Origin: Candidatus Magnetocorallium paracelense
GTDB lineage: Bacteria; Nitrospirota; Thermodesulfovibrionia; Thermodesulfovibrionales; Magnetobacteriaceae
Assembly (NCBI GenBank): GCA_029001845.1
Contig: JAREWP010000033.1
Span: 248,001 to 312,000, forward strand
Length of the DNA stretch: 64,000 nucleotides
Reading direction: 5' to 3'
Notes under the pieces: generated by a model
The model's input: the letters and a program-made list of their open reading frames with translations, nothing else
What the model was told of the DNA's origin: nothing
Databases searched by the model: none
In this document: piece after piece, positions 44,722-53,603 of the stretch
Position numbering within the stretch: position 1 is the stretch's first letter
Layout: every line of letters begins with the position of its first letter
Translations under genes and position numbers: made by a program

Positions 44722-47475
44722 TCAGTAAAGATTAATAAGTCTTTTTATGGTATCTCCCTTTAAAGCGGCGCCATCGAATACTTTCACCTGTTCCTTGCTA
44801 CCCAATCGTGTGTCCTTATAGAAAAAAACAGCGTCATAACCCTGTTTTATAAGTTGGTAGTCCTGGGGAAGCTTGTTTTCGGCAATATTCGAACCGTCGT
44901 ATACCCTGAATCCCTCTATCATTATATAAACCTGCTCATCTATGCCAAGCGTATCCAGAGCAGGCGGCATTAAGTCGAACAATACCGGCTTGGAGGCTGT
45001 ACTGCCGTCTCCCTTCATTGTGGTAAAGCCTTCCCTCTCGATTAAGGAAAGATTTTCATCATCCTCCATTCGCCTGAAAAGCCTTAAGGGTTTGCTATTC
45101 AAAAGCTCTTCTATTACAACTTTAATATCGTCGGGATGTCTGTAACCTCTGTAAAAAGCATAATCCTCATTCCCGGTGCCAGCGGATTGCTTCTCAAAGC
45201 CATCGATCTCTTCGGGATTGAATAGTTCCTGCTTTTCGTCAGGCAACTGTAACGCTATTTTATATAACCTTTTTCCCCCGCTTTTTACTTCGACGATACC
45301 ATTATAGATATACTCAGTTGGCTCTTTCTCTATTCGTTTTACAAGGACTCTGTCTTTCCGTAAAATATTGTGCTCTACACCGATCAGCTCTCTGATATAG
45401 AGTGCGAATCCCGTATTTTTGCTCTTCTCTTCCAGAATTTCCTCCAGCCTGCCGGGTTCCTTGCTAAAAAGACTCTTTACGTTTTCTTTGAAAGCCTCGG
45501 CGTATTGGAAAGGCAGAGTATTTATATCTTTGTTTGGCATGTCCATTGCTTTTAAATTTGCAAGAATATAATATCCTCTGTCCCCGGACTTTGTTTCCAC
45601 CCATACCCTGTCCTTTTCGGCTTTGCAAAAAGAAACGTTTAGCGATATATTTTTAATATTGGTGAGTATAAGCTCCGCGCCTTGTTCCAGTTCATAATCA
45701 ATGCGAATGATCTCGTTGGCAAGTATGTTTCTGGCGTCTTTCTTTACTCTGCTGAAAATATCCTTCAGAATCTCATTGGGATCACGTTTTATATACAGCT
45801 TAATATCGTCTGTAACTCTGTTGGAAAGTACTTTCTCCGCACTTATACCGGGATTGTTTTCAAAAAATTGGGAGAGAGACTCCACAAGCTCTTTCTCTCT
45901 TTCGCTTGCTTCAGACTCTTCATCGCTATTCAGGTTCTCAATAAAGCCCTCTTTCATCGTCTCTTCGAAAAACTCCTCAGCCTGGTCGATCTCCTGCGAT
46001 TTAATTAAATCATCGATTTGATTGTAAGTTAGCTCCTTCTCCTGCCCCATCATCAACTCACCGGCTTTTTCCCATAAGGCTTCCAAGGCGGTGCCTTTTA
46101 ATCCGAGCAATGGAGATTTAACTGCCCCTGCTCTTTTGTTTACTTTGTCGTCGATAGCCTTAATTATATCTTTAGGGAAATATCGATCGCTCCCCATATT
46201 TATAATACCGACATGTCTTATATATGCAAAAAGCATTTCCCAGTTCATGACCTCATCAAGTTCTATGTGAGGGATAAATAATTTTCTGCCGTCATTTAAA
46301 GCGTCGGAAAGAAAGGGGTAAAAGAGCAGTGTTTTACCTGATTTTTCAATGGCTGCCATTTCCGGCCAGGAGGTATTAAGAAAACAGGCGTGAGAACACT
46401 CCTCGGACATAAGGATCAGTCCCTTATTTACATATAAATCGAACTCCTGCTTATGTCCGGCTTTCATTTCAGCCGGCGAAGTTTGCGCCTTACTCTCAAT
46501 ATACACTCCCGGCAGATCGAGTCTTTCTATATCCAGCACCTGGGCGTTTGTGAGATTCTTTGCAGGAATTAAAAACTCCCTGCCATGAAGCATGGCGGCA
46601 AAGTCTCCGGGCAGATAATTCAGAATGCGGGACAGCTTGGATATCGCCTCGTCACTGTCTCTGACAGAAATCGTATGAATTAACAGAAATTGAATTACAG
46701 GTGTTATGAATTCGTCGAGAATAAACTCTTTCTTTTTCAGCGATTTCGCTATGCTGTCGTGATAAAAAAAATAAACACAAATCTCTTCGTTACACTTCAT
46801 AAGTTGTTTCTTTAAATATCTGTCTACACTTTTATAAGCAGTTTGTAACGAGAGTTCCGAAATTTTCCTGACACTATAATACTTTTCCCATTCCGCGACA
46901 TAGTCGGTCAACAATGCATTATCCGGTATTTGAGGTAATTGAGTTCTTTCCGTTAACACTTCGATCGCCGAATCGAGGATTCTGTCTCCCACACCTGCAT
47001 CCTTTGAGAGCGTCCCTGAAATACCAATCGCCCTGGCTATTATCAGCCTCAACTGATCCAGCGTCAAGCTGTGCCTGGAAGGTTTAAAAAAGCGTTTTTT
47101 TCTCTTTTTTTGCAGATACGATGTATGATTGTCGCCTCTTTTGTCTTTCTTGATTTTCGTACCCACTTTAGTCGGTGCTTCCGAAATGTCGTTTTTATAG
47201 AATTTAAATATCGTATGGCCTATATGTATCTTGTCCCCATCAGTCAGCGCTGCTGTTACGCTCTTTTTTTTATTTATATAAGTTCCGTTACTGCTGGACA
47301 TATCGTAGATGATGGGAACACCCTCTCTTATTTCAATTTTACAATGTTCTCTGGACAACCGTTTATCTTTCAATACGATATCCGACTTATCCGAGCGACC
47401 GATCACATATACAGAGTTGTCTGAGAGAGTAAACTCATTTTTGTCTGCATTACCTTTTAACAGTTTTAATAACAT
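44722..47475 (-). CDS. large FHA-domain protein of unknown function
   Basis: In this 917-residue protein, an N-terminal FHA phosphothreonine-binding domain (about residues 1-95) shows IGRSDKSDIVLKDKRLSREH and DMSSSNGTYINKK. A basic linker (KKRKKRFFKPSRHSLTLDQL) follows. The remaining ~750 residues are soluble, mostly helical and charged, with no motif I recognise. No kinase, phosphatase or secretion gene adjoins it. FHA proteins often work with Ser/Thr kinases or type VI secretion; neither is in the window. The start ATG has a weak ribosome-binding site but places the FHA fold at the very N-terminus. Confidence 0.8.
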   Translation of the reverse strand: MLLKLLKGNADKNEFTLSDNSVYVIGRSDKSDIVLKDKRLSREHCKIEIREGVPIIYDMSSSNGTYINKKKSVTAALTDGDKIHIGHTIFKFYKNDISEAPTKVGTKIKKDKRGDNHTSYLQKKRKKRFFKPSRHSLTLDQLRLIIARAIGISGTLSKDAGVGDRILDSAIEVLTERTQLPQIPDNALLTDYVAEWEKYYSVRKISELSLQTAYKSVDRYLKKQLMKCNEEICVYFFYHDSIAKSLKKKEFILDEFITPVIQFLLIHTISVRDSDEAISKLSRILNYLPGDFAAMLHGREFLIPAKNLTNAQVLDIERLDLPGVYIESKAQTSPAEMKAGHKQEFDLYVNKGLILMSEECSHACFLNTSWPEMAAIEKSGKTLLFYPFLSDALNDGRKLFIPHIELDEVMNWEMLFAYIRHVGIINMGSDRYFPKDIIKAIDDKVNKRAGAVKSPLLGLKGTALEALWEKAGELMMGQEKELTYNQIDDLIKSQEIDQAEEFFEETMKEGFIENLNSDEESEASEREKELVESLSQFFENNPGISAEKVLSNRVTDDIKLYIKRDPNEILKDIFSRVKKDARNILANEIIRIDYELEQGAELILTNIKNISLNVSFCKAEKDRVWVETKSGDRGYYILANLKAMDMPNKDINTLPFQYAEAFKENVKSLFSKEPGRLEEILEEKSKNTGFALYIRELIGVEHNILRKDRVLVKRIEKEPTEYIYNGIVEVKSGGKRLYKIALQLPDEKQELFNPEEIDGFEKQSAGTGNEDYAFYRGYRHPDDIKVVIEELLNSKPLRLFRRMEDDENLSLIEREGFTTMKGDGSTASKPVLFDLMPPALDTLGIDEQVYIMIEGFRVYDGSNIAENKLPQDYQLIKQGYDAVFFYKDTRLGSKEQVKVFDGAALKGDTIKRLINLY

Positions 47476-47546
47476 TTGCGATATCTGTCCAACTTTAAAT
47501 TCTTTGACAGGATTATAAGATAATTCGTAACTATTCAGGTAATTAT

Positions 47547-47668
47547 GCTGAAGACTGAAGGCTAAAGACTATTAGGTAAAACATACGTTGATCAATAAAA
47601 ATTTAAGCTTTTTATTGATCAACGCACCAAATTCATTTGATTTTTTCCTTCAGCCTTTAGTCTTCAGC
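47547..47668. repeat. palindromic element with inner 16-bp hairpin
   Basis: Outer arms gctgaagactgaaggctaaag (47547-47567) and its near complement (47648-47668) enclose a perfect 16-bp hairpin, cgttgatcaataaaaa / tttttattgatcaacg (47586-47624). It lies between the FHA and fliG genes. The outer arms resemble the pair at 42285-42395. The inner hairpin could also act as a terminator. Confidence 0.7.
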
Positions 47669-47847
47669 CTAAAAACCGGAGTAGTTACTATTATTATAAA
47701 TGAAACAGCCTTCTCTTTGCGCTCTTGCAGCAAAGAACTCCCATTATTTAAATCACCGAATTTTTGATGTTGCAGGCCGGGGTTTGTATTTATTATAATA
47801 AGAGTAACTATCAGGTAATTATAAATTTTTTAACAGGGGGTTCTGAA

Positions 47848-48849
47848 ATGGCCGGATTAAAAAGTCTTTCAGGTTACCAAAAATCAGCGCTTTTTTTAAG
47901 TGTCATTGGAGATGAGGCAGCTTCTGAGGTGTTGAAATTACTCGATAAGAGAGAACTTGGAAAGATAACTCAGGAGATGACTAAAATTAGTGTAATCAAA
48001 GAGGAGGAGAAAGAGGAGATTCTCGAAGAGGCGAGTAGAAATATATCCACCGGCGATATCCACATGAGGGGTGAAGATTATGTGAAGCAGGTATTGTCAA
48101 AGGGCTACGGTATGGACAACGCCGACAAAATTCTGAAACAGGCATCAGAAGAGAGTCCTATCGAATCCTTGAGATATTTGGATCCAAAAACGATAGCCGG
48201 ATTTCTCTCAACCGAACATCCGCAAACAATAGCACTAATTCTCTCATTACTCGATGCCGGACAGGCATCTGAGGTTCTCGGACTGATGCCTATGGAATTA
48301 AGAAAGGATGTGGCATACAGAGTAGCCTCCATGGAGAGCATACCTGAAAGCGCCGTGGCGGAGATAGAAATCGTCTTAAAAGAGCTTGAACAAAGCAAGG
48401 GCATATTCACCAAAGGTCAGTCAGTGAGTGGTAAAAAAATAATAGCGGAAATACTCAACCAGGCTGACAAAAATACTGAAAAAGCAGTTATGGAAAAAAT
48501 CGAAGAAGAGGACGGTGAGCTGGCTTCTTCTATAAGGCAATTAATGTTCGTATTTGAGGACCTCAATAAGATCGATGACAGAGGAATCCAGATGATTATG
48601 AAGGAGATCAGCACCGAGGACCTGACAATAGCAATGAAAACGGCATCGGATATGCTGAAGGAAAAGATATTCTCCAACATGTCACAAAGAGCGGCGGATA
48701 TACTTAAGGAAGAGATGGAAGGCAAAGGACCTGTGAGAGTCACTGAAGTCGAAAAAGCGCAGCTTAATATTATCGGAGTAGCCAAGAGACTTGACGAGGA
48801 AGGAAAAATAGCAATAGCAAAATCCGGAGAGGAAGTTCTTGTCGTTTAG
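47848..48849 (+). CDS. fliG: flagellar motor switch protein FliG
   Basis: This 333-residue flagellar rotor protein sits between the MS ring and the switch and takes torque from MotA. The N-terminal (SGYQKSALFLSVIGDEAASE), middle (STEHPQTIALILSLLDAG) and C-terminal (QLMFVFEDLNKIDDRGIQMI) domains are all present, with the charged torque helix ending in KLAQLNI-like residues. The ATG at 47848 follows a gggggt site; an earlier in-frame ATG at 47764 gives an unlikely N-terminus. No other flagellar gene is in the window, so it is a lone copy. Confidence 0.92.
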   Translation: MAGLKSLSGYQKSALFLSVIGDEAASEVLKLLDKRELGKITQEMTKISVIKEEEKEEILEEASRNISTGDIHMRGEDYVKQVLSKGYGMDNADKILKQASEESPIESLRYLDPKTIAGFLSTEHPQTIALILSLLDAGQASEVLGLMPMELRKDVAYRVASMESIPESAVAEIEIVLKELEQSKGIFTKGQSVSGKKIIAEILNQADKNTEKAVMEKIEEEDGELASSIRQLMFVFEDLNKIDDRGIQMIMKEISTEDLTIAMKTASDMLKEKIFSNMSQRAADILKEEMEGKGPVRVTEVEKAQLNIIGVAKRLDEEGKIAIAKSGEEVLVV

Positions 48850-48872
48850 AGTATTCCAGGCAAATCGATTAC

Positions 48873-48961
48873 TTTTCAAGCCACAGATTTTCGAGGATAC
48901 TCTCAGATTTTGGTGGGAATCAGTGATATCCCGTTAAAAATCTGCGGCTTAAAGTTGAAAA
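48873..48961. repeat. imperfect inverted element between fliG and the HDAC-like gene
   Basis: The arms tttcaagccacagatttt and its loose complement aaaatctgcggcttaaag(ttgaaaa) face each other over about 50 bases, between the convergent genes. It may serve as a shared terminator or be another short palindromic element. Confidence 0.45.
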
Positions 48962-49010
48962 TACACAGAGGCATCTCATTTATAGTGAGAGAAGGACTCA
49001 CGATAATGCG

Positions 49011-49754
49011 TTATAAATCCATACCTTCGATAAGGGCCATAACGTTTTGACCCAAAACATCATGGTTATAGCCTCCCTCAAGAATCGCAAAACACCCACC
49101 GCCGATGCGCTTTGAAGCACTTTTGGCCATTTCACCGATCTCGTGATAATCTTCAGTCTTCAGTACACCTCCCCAGTCCTCTTCATGGTTGTCAAAACCT
49201 GCAGAAATTCCAATAATATCGGCATTACAATTTGCCAACTCGCTTTTTACCTCTTTTAAATACTCGACCCGATTATGGGTATCAATATTACGTACCGTTA
49301 CATAATCCCTGTTTCCAAGGATATCGACATTTCCGTCTCCATAGTGCAGATCGATATCCAACACGAATGCCGTTTTTATCATACCCCTTCTCTTAAGTGA
49401 CTCTATTGCAACGGCCATGTTATTGAAGTAACAAAATCCCCATGAAGACTCCTTTGAAGCATGATGACCGGGAGGTCTGATAAGGGCGAAACATGGCTCC
49501 TTCAGTCCGATTTCGGCAGACTGCAAAGCACCGCCGGCAGCCAATGCCGCAATATCATACAAATCGTTTCTGCGCACGTAATCCACCTGAGATTGGGAGT
49601 GTACCGCCAGAATATCCTCTTCTGAGGCAGGTTCGGCTTTTAAAAATTCCGTTCGTTGTTCGATAACTTTTACAACAGCCTCCATCCGACCGGCCGAAGC
49701 CGCCGGATCGGCTGTATAAACATGATAAAAATTTTCATGAAAAATTACCTTCAT
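49011..49754 (-). CDS. histone-deacetylase/AcuC-family hydrolase
   Basis: This 247-residue zinc hydrolase of the HDAC superfamily has the active His pair His97-His98 in RPPGHHASKE, zinc ligands in FVLDIDLHYGDGN (Asp135, His137) and SAGFDNHEEDWGG, and the late motif LEGGYNHDVLG. Bacterial members deacetylate acetyl-lysine, acetylpolyamines or related amides; the substrate here is unknown. It is shorter than most (about 300 or more). A gaggt site precedes the ATG. Confidence 0.88.
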   Translation of the reverse strand: MKVIFHENFYHVYTADPAASAGRMEAVVKVIEQRTEFLKAEPASEEDILAVHSQSQVDYVRRNDLYDIAALAAGGALQSAEIGLKEPCFALIRPPGHHASKESSWGFCYFNNMAVAIESLKRRGMIKTAFVLDIDLHYGDGNVDILGNRDYVTVRNIDTHNRVEYLKEVKSELANCNADIIGISAGFDNHEEDWGGVLKTEDYHEIGEMAKSASKRIGGGCFAILEGGYNHDVLGQNVMALIEGMDL

Positions 49755-49952
49755 ATTTATACCTCGAATTTCATATTAAAATCTCTTTGACAATCTGCCT
49801 GAAAGATAACACAAAAAATAAAAAAAATCAATGAAAAGCAGCAATTTTCGATAGATATCGAGAATTACCGGGCTGAAGATGGTGTTATTATGAAAACAAA
49901 AATGGTAATATATTTTTGTAATCCCTAAGCCCGATGTAATGGAAGATGGTCG

Positions 49953-50918
49953 ATGATGAACCGTTCAATTTGTACCCGATTGGAAGTGTTGTGTAACAAA
50001 TATCGCATAATTTTAATTATTAGTGTGCTATTCTTTTCTATTGTTATTTGGGGTTGTATTGACAACAAACAATCGCCGGAAACCACGGTCTCCTATAAAA
50101 AGAGTATCGTTCCTCAACAACATGACCTGAAAACTTACCGGGAACCTTTAACAGACATGGAGTTCGCTTACATTAAAGGCGGTTGTTTTAAAATGGGAAG
50201 TCCGGAATGGGATAAGGAAAGTGAAAATGATGAAAGGCCGGTACATGAAGTTTGTTTAGAGGATTTTTATATTAGTATATATGAAGTGACGAATAAAGAT
50301 TACAAAATGTTTCGCCCCAATCATGATAGTGAAAAATACGGGGATTATTTATTGAACATGGAAAAACAACCTGTCGTTAATGTCTCCTGGGATGACGCTG
50401 TAGCTTATGCAGAGTGGCTCTCTCAAAAAACAGACAAAGAATACAGATTGCCAAGGGAATCTGAATGGGAGTACGCAGCCAGAGGAGGAAACGAAATGAG
50501 CCGTTACTGGGGGAACGATTCTGCTGAGGCGTGTAATTACGCGAATGTATATGATGTGATAGCAAAAAATACATTCAACTGGATATGGGACCACCATCAT
50601 TGTGAGGACGGGTATGCCGCTTCCGCCCCTGTCGGGCGCTTTCGTCCAAATGTTTACGGTGTCTATGATATGCTGGGCAATGTCTGGGAGTGGGTCTATG
50701 ATAAGTATGAGACATATCCTTTTGATAAATCCTCCCTTAAAGCTTCATTTAAGACTCACCCTTTAAACGACAGAAGTCTTCGCGGAGGCTCCTGGCTAGA
50801 TGAGCCAAAAACGGTACGCTCCTCAAACCGGAGATACATAACCCCGTCTTTTAAAAGCTTTGCCATAGGTTTTCGAATAGTAAAAAGCATTGAAGAAAAC
50901 AACAACCTGCAATATTAA
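49953..50918 (+). CDS. FGE/SUMF1-family lipoprotein lacking the catalytic cysteines
   Basis: The 321-residue protein has a membrane segment ending in a lipobox-like VIWGC (Cys35), then a formylglycine-generating-enzyme fold (FAYIKGGCFKMGSPEWDKES, PVVNVSWDDAVAYAEWLSQK, YRLPRESEWEYAARGG, MLGNVWEWVYDKY). Where true FGE has two cysteines after GGSW, this reads LRGGSWLDEPKTVRSSNRR, so it cannot be a canonical sulfatase-activating enzyme. An envelope-anchored ligand-binding or structural role is more likely. No sulfatase gene is near. Confidence 0.82.
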   Translation: MMNRSICTRLEVLCNKYRIILIISVLFFSIVIWGCIDNKQSPETTVSYKKSIVPQQHDLKTYREPLTDMEFAYIKGGCFKMGSPEWDKESENDERPVHEVCLEDFYISIYEVTNKDYKMFRPNHDSEKYGDYLLNMEKQPVVNVSWDDAVAYAEWLSQKTDKEYRLPRESEWEYAARGGNEMSRYWGNDSAEACNYANVYDVIAKNTFNWIWDHHHCEDGYAASAPVGRFRPNVYGVYDMLGNVWEWVYDKYETYPFDKSSLKASFKTHPLNDRSLRGGSWLDEPKTVRSSNRRYITPSFKSFAIGFRIVKSIEENNNLQY

Positions 50919-51095
50919 GTAAAAGGGACATCCTTTAGAAGGTCAAATATAAAGTAGTAAAAACGATTCCTCTCAGAAAAGAGGTCACAAACTGTCAACA
51001 CAACTCCTGACTACCCCAGGTTAGTTGTAAAAATGTAAAAAAAGTGGGGTTTTTTGATATTTTCACCACCCCACCTGACTATCCCCACATATCTC

Positions 51096-52994
51096 CTACC
51101 CTGCATCACCTGTTTTGAAAAAAGAAATTGTCTTTTTAAGCTGATCGGCCTGGGCATTCAATTCCTCTGAAGTAGAGGCCATCTCCGCGGCTGCCCCGGC
51201 ATTTTGCTGGATTACCTGATCGAGCTGTTGAATAGCTTTGTTTATCTGCTCTGCACCTATATTTTGTTCATTACTGGATGCACTGATTTCCTGAATTAAC
51301 TCTGCAGTCTTCTGAATATCGGGGACCAGTTTATGCAACATCTCTCCGGCTTTTTCAGCCACCTGTAAGCTGGAACCTGATATCTCATTGATTTCGCCTG
51401 CTGCCAACTGACTCCTCTCCGCCAACTTTCTTACCTCAGAAGCTACAACTGCGAATCCTTTGCCATGCTCTCCGGCTCTGGCAGCCTCTATGGCGGCATT
51501 TAAAGCCAGGAGATTGGTCTGCCTGGCAATCTCTTCGATTACAGATATTTTTTCCGCAATCTGTTTCATGGCCTCAACAGCCTTTACAACAGCCTTACCA
51601 CTCTCACGAGCATTTTCAGCAGCCATATTGGCAATTGTGTTGGTCTCGTTGGCGTTATCGGCATTCTGTTTGATATTTGAGGCCATCTGCTCCATAGAGG
51701 AGGACGCTTCTTCTGCTGCTGCGGCCTGTTCCGTGGCGCCCTGGGACATCTGTTGAGAGCTCGAGCTCAACTCCTGACTGCCTCCTGCCACATTCTGAGA
51801 GGATGTGGTGATTTCAGCTACAATACGTTCAAGATTTGATACCATTAAATTCATTGCTTCGGCAAGCTTTCCAACTTCATCTTTTTGCTGAATGTCAAGT
51901 TTACTGCTTAAATCTCCGTTAGATACTTTTCTTGCATAATCGACACCTCTTCTAATCGGCTCTGTTATGGATTTAGAAATAAATATTGCCATTGCAATAC
52001 CTACGATAACTGCCAGCAAGCTGAAATAGATAACCTGATTTCTTGTGTTCTGGGCATTATTCACCATCTGATCTATATTCAAAATACTTGAAGCCGCTTT
52101 ATGAATCATTGTTTTCAGAAGCTTCTGTACATCCCTGAGATTGGCAGTTGTTTCCGTAGCGAAAATGCTCTCTGCTTCATATTTGCCATTCAGTTCTTCC
52201 TTTGCATGTGTATGTATCTCTGACAGAAAGCCTCTTACCTCATTAAGAGCGGGGACGATTTGACTCCTGTACAGCTCCATTGCCATAGCCTGATCTCCGT
52301 TTTTCAGATAGTTCTCAACATCATGGCCAAGTTGGTGGAGGTGTTTGTGGGGAATCTTCATTGCTTCTATTAATTTTCCCGTATCTGCGTCGCCTTCCAT
52401 GAGCTTTTTAACTTTATCACCGTAAAGAAATTGTCCCAAACCGCATTTGGTATAATCCAGTTGTACACCAAGGTTGTCTTTTCCATCAATTATAGCGTCT
52501 TTGACTTTATCACTCCAAATCAGGTGATCGATCTCCTTTTGAGACAAAAAGCCGGGCAACTCTGAATCCGCATCTGTGTGAACATAGACATCTTTTATCT
52601 TTGCTGCCGATGCATGGAGTTGCTTGTGAGGTTCCTCAATTTGAACCAGATAAGGTTTAAGGGAAGGCAACAGCTCTTCAGCCTCTTTTCGCCCCTGACC
52701 GTAAAACCACTTACCAAAGCCGCACTTGGTATGATCGAGCTGGACTGCAAGCTGTTTATCAGGATTTTTTTCGTTGATAAAATTGCTTACGGCTCCGGCC
52801 CAGTTTAAATGATCAATTTCTCTTTGAAGAAGCTCTCCTCTAAGACCGTTGCCCGATGCCACTTCCTTGCCGTCATCAACGGCACTGCCCAAACCTGTTA
52901 CCGATCTGTAAACTACAAAAATCAGAAGTATAAGAATACTGCCGACTCCTATTGCCATTTTCCCGCTTAGCCTAATGTCTTTCCATCGAAACAT
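51096..52994 (-). CDS. methyl-accepting chemotaxis protein with two periplasmic CZB domains
   Basis: In this 632-residue chemoreceptor, TM1 is near residues 12-30 ([17 protein letters not shown]) and TM2 near 318-342. Between them lie two CZB-type zinc-binding modules: His62, Cys91, His123, His127 (LNWAG ... [12 protein letters not shown] ... EPHKQLH) and His157, Cys184, His216, His220 (LIWSD ... [12 protein letters not shown] ... IPHKHLH). A HAMP domain follows, then the signalling hairpin with [23 protein letters not shown] domains are more often cytoplasmic; here they sit on the sensing side. A strong aaggaggg site precedes the ATG. Confidence 0.9.
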   Translation of the reverse strand: MFRWKDIRLSGKMAIGVGSILILLIFVVYRSVTGLGSAVDDGKEVASGNGLRGELLQREIDHLNWAGAVSNFINEKNPDKQLAVQLDHTKCGFGKWFYGQGRKEAEELLPSLKPYLVQIEEPHKQLHASAAKIKDVYVHTDADSELPGFLSQKEIDHLIWSDKVKDAIIDGKDNLGVQLDYTKCGLGQFLYGDKVKKLMEGDADTGKLIEAMKIPHKHLHQLGHDVENYLKNGDQAMAMELYRSQIVPALNEVRGFLSEIHTHAKEELNGKYEAESIFATETTANLRDVQKLLKTMIHKAASSILNIDQMVNNAQNTRNQVIYFSLLAVIVGIAMAIFISKSITEPIRRGVDYARKVSNGDLSSKLDIQQKDEVGKLAEAMNLMVSNLERIVAEITTSSQNVAGGSQELSSSSQQMSQGATEQAAAAEEASSSMEQMASNIKQNADNANETNTIANMAAENARESGKAVVKAVEAMKQIAEKISVIEEIARQTNLLALNAAIEAARAGEHGKGFAVVASEVRKLAERSQLAAGEINEISGSSLQVAEKAGEMLHKLVPDIQKTAELIQEISASSNEQNIGAEQINKAIQQLDQVIQQNAGAAAEMASTSEELNAQADQLKKTISFFKTGDAG

Positions 52995-53603
52995 GATTCC
53001 CTCCTTCTGTGTAGATATCCTTTTTAATATTAGTTATTCGGGCAAATGTGAAGGTATGTACAATTCTCTATCAATAAGCAAAAGATATTCCAGAGTAAGA
53101 ATTTTTCTACAATATCTCCTTTAACGGATTAGATGCTTGAATATAAAAACTGAAAGTGAAAACAAAGACAGGAACAAATTCAAATGTAGCTTTACGCTCA
53201 CATCCATAATTGCATATTTGCAATCCATTTAAACTTCTCAATTGCAGAGATGCATTCTTTTATTAACAGCTCTACGCTCTATTTTTTAAATTATCTAAAA
53301 AAGCATTTAGCTGTCAGCCTTCAGCTATCAGCTTTTAAATTGCAACACTTTACAGTTCAAAACACTTTCACCTGTAAGGTGAATGGCATAACATCAGTTC
53401 TTTCCTTAGCTGAAGGCTGACAGCTGATAGCTATTTTACGGCTTAACGGCCGTTTTAGGATTATTGAAAATACAAAATATTTTATCAAGATAATGTAGAG
53501 TTAATCAGTCGGCAAGATTCAAGGAGTATTCTATCATGAGGAAGCAAATAGCAGTGAATGATAATGTAGTATCCGGGCAGGTAAAAGCCATAAAATTTGA
53601 GAT
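52995..53603. other. intergenic region upstream of the chemoreceptor
   Basis: The chemoreceptor promoter should be near 53000-53150. The rest is AT-rich, with one palindromic element (53294-53438). A plus-strand frame at 53536-53718 has an aaggag site but overlaps the kinase end in antisense for 115 bases and has no recognisable product, so it is not called. Confidence 0.5.
53294..53438 (-). repeat. ~155-bp GTCAGC palindromic element, copy G
   Basis: Sixth full copy, in the same orientation as D and E. It is slightly shorter at the centre (gcttattatt is missing) and its outer right end has decayed. Confidence 0.75.
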
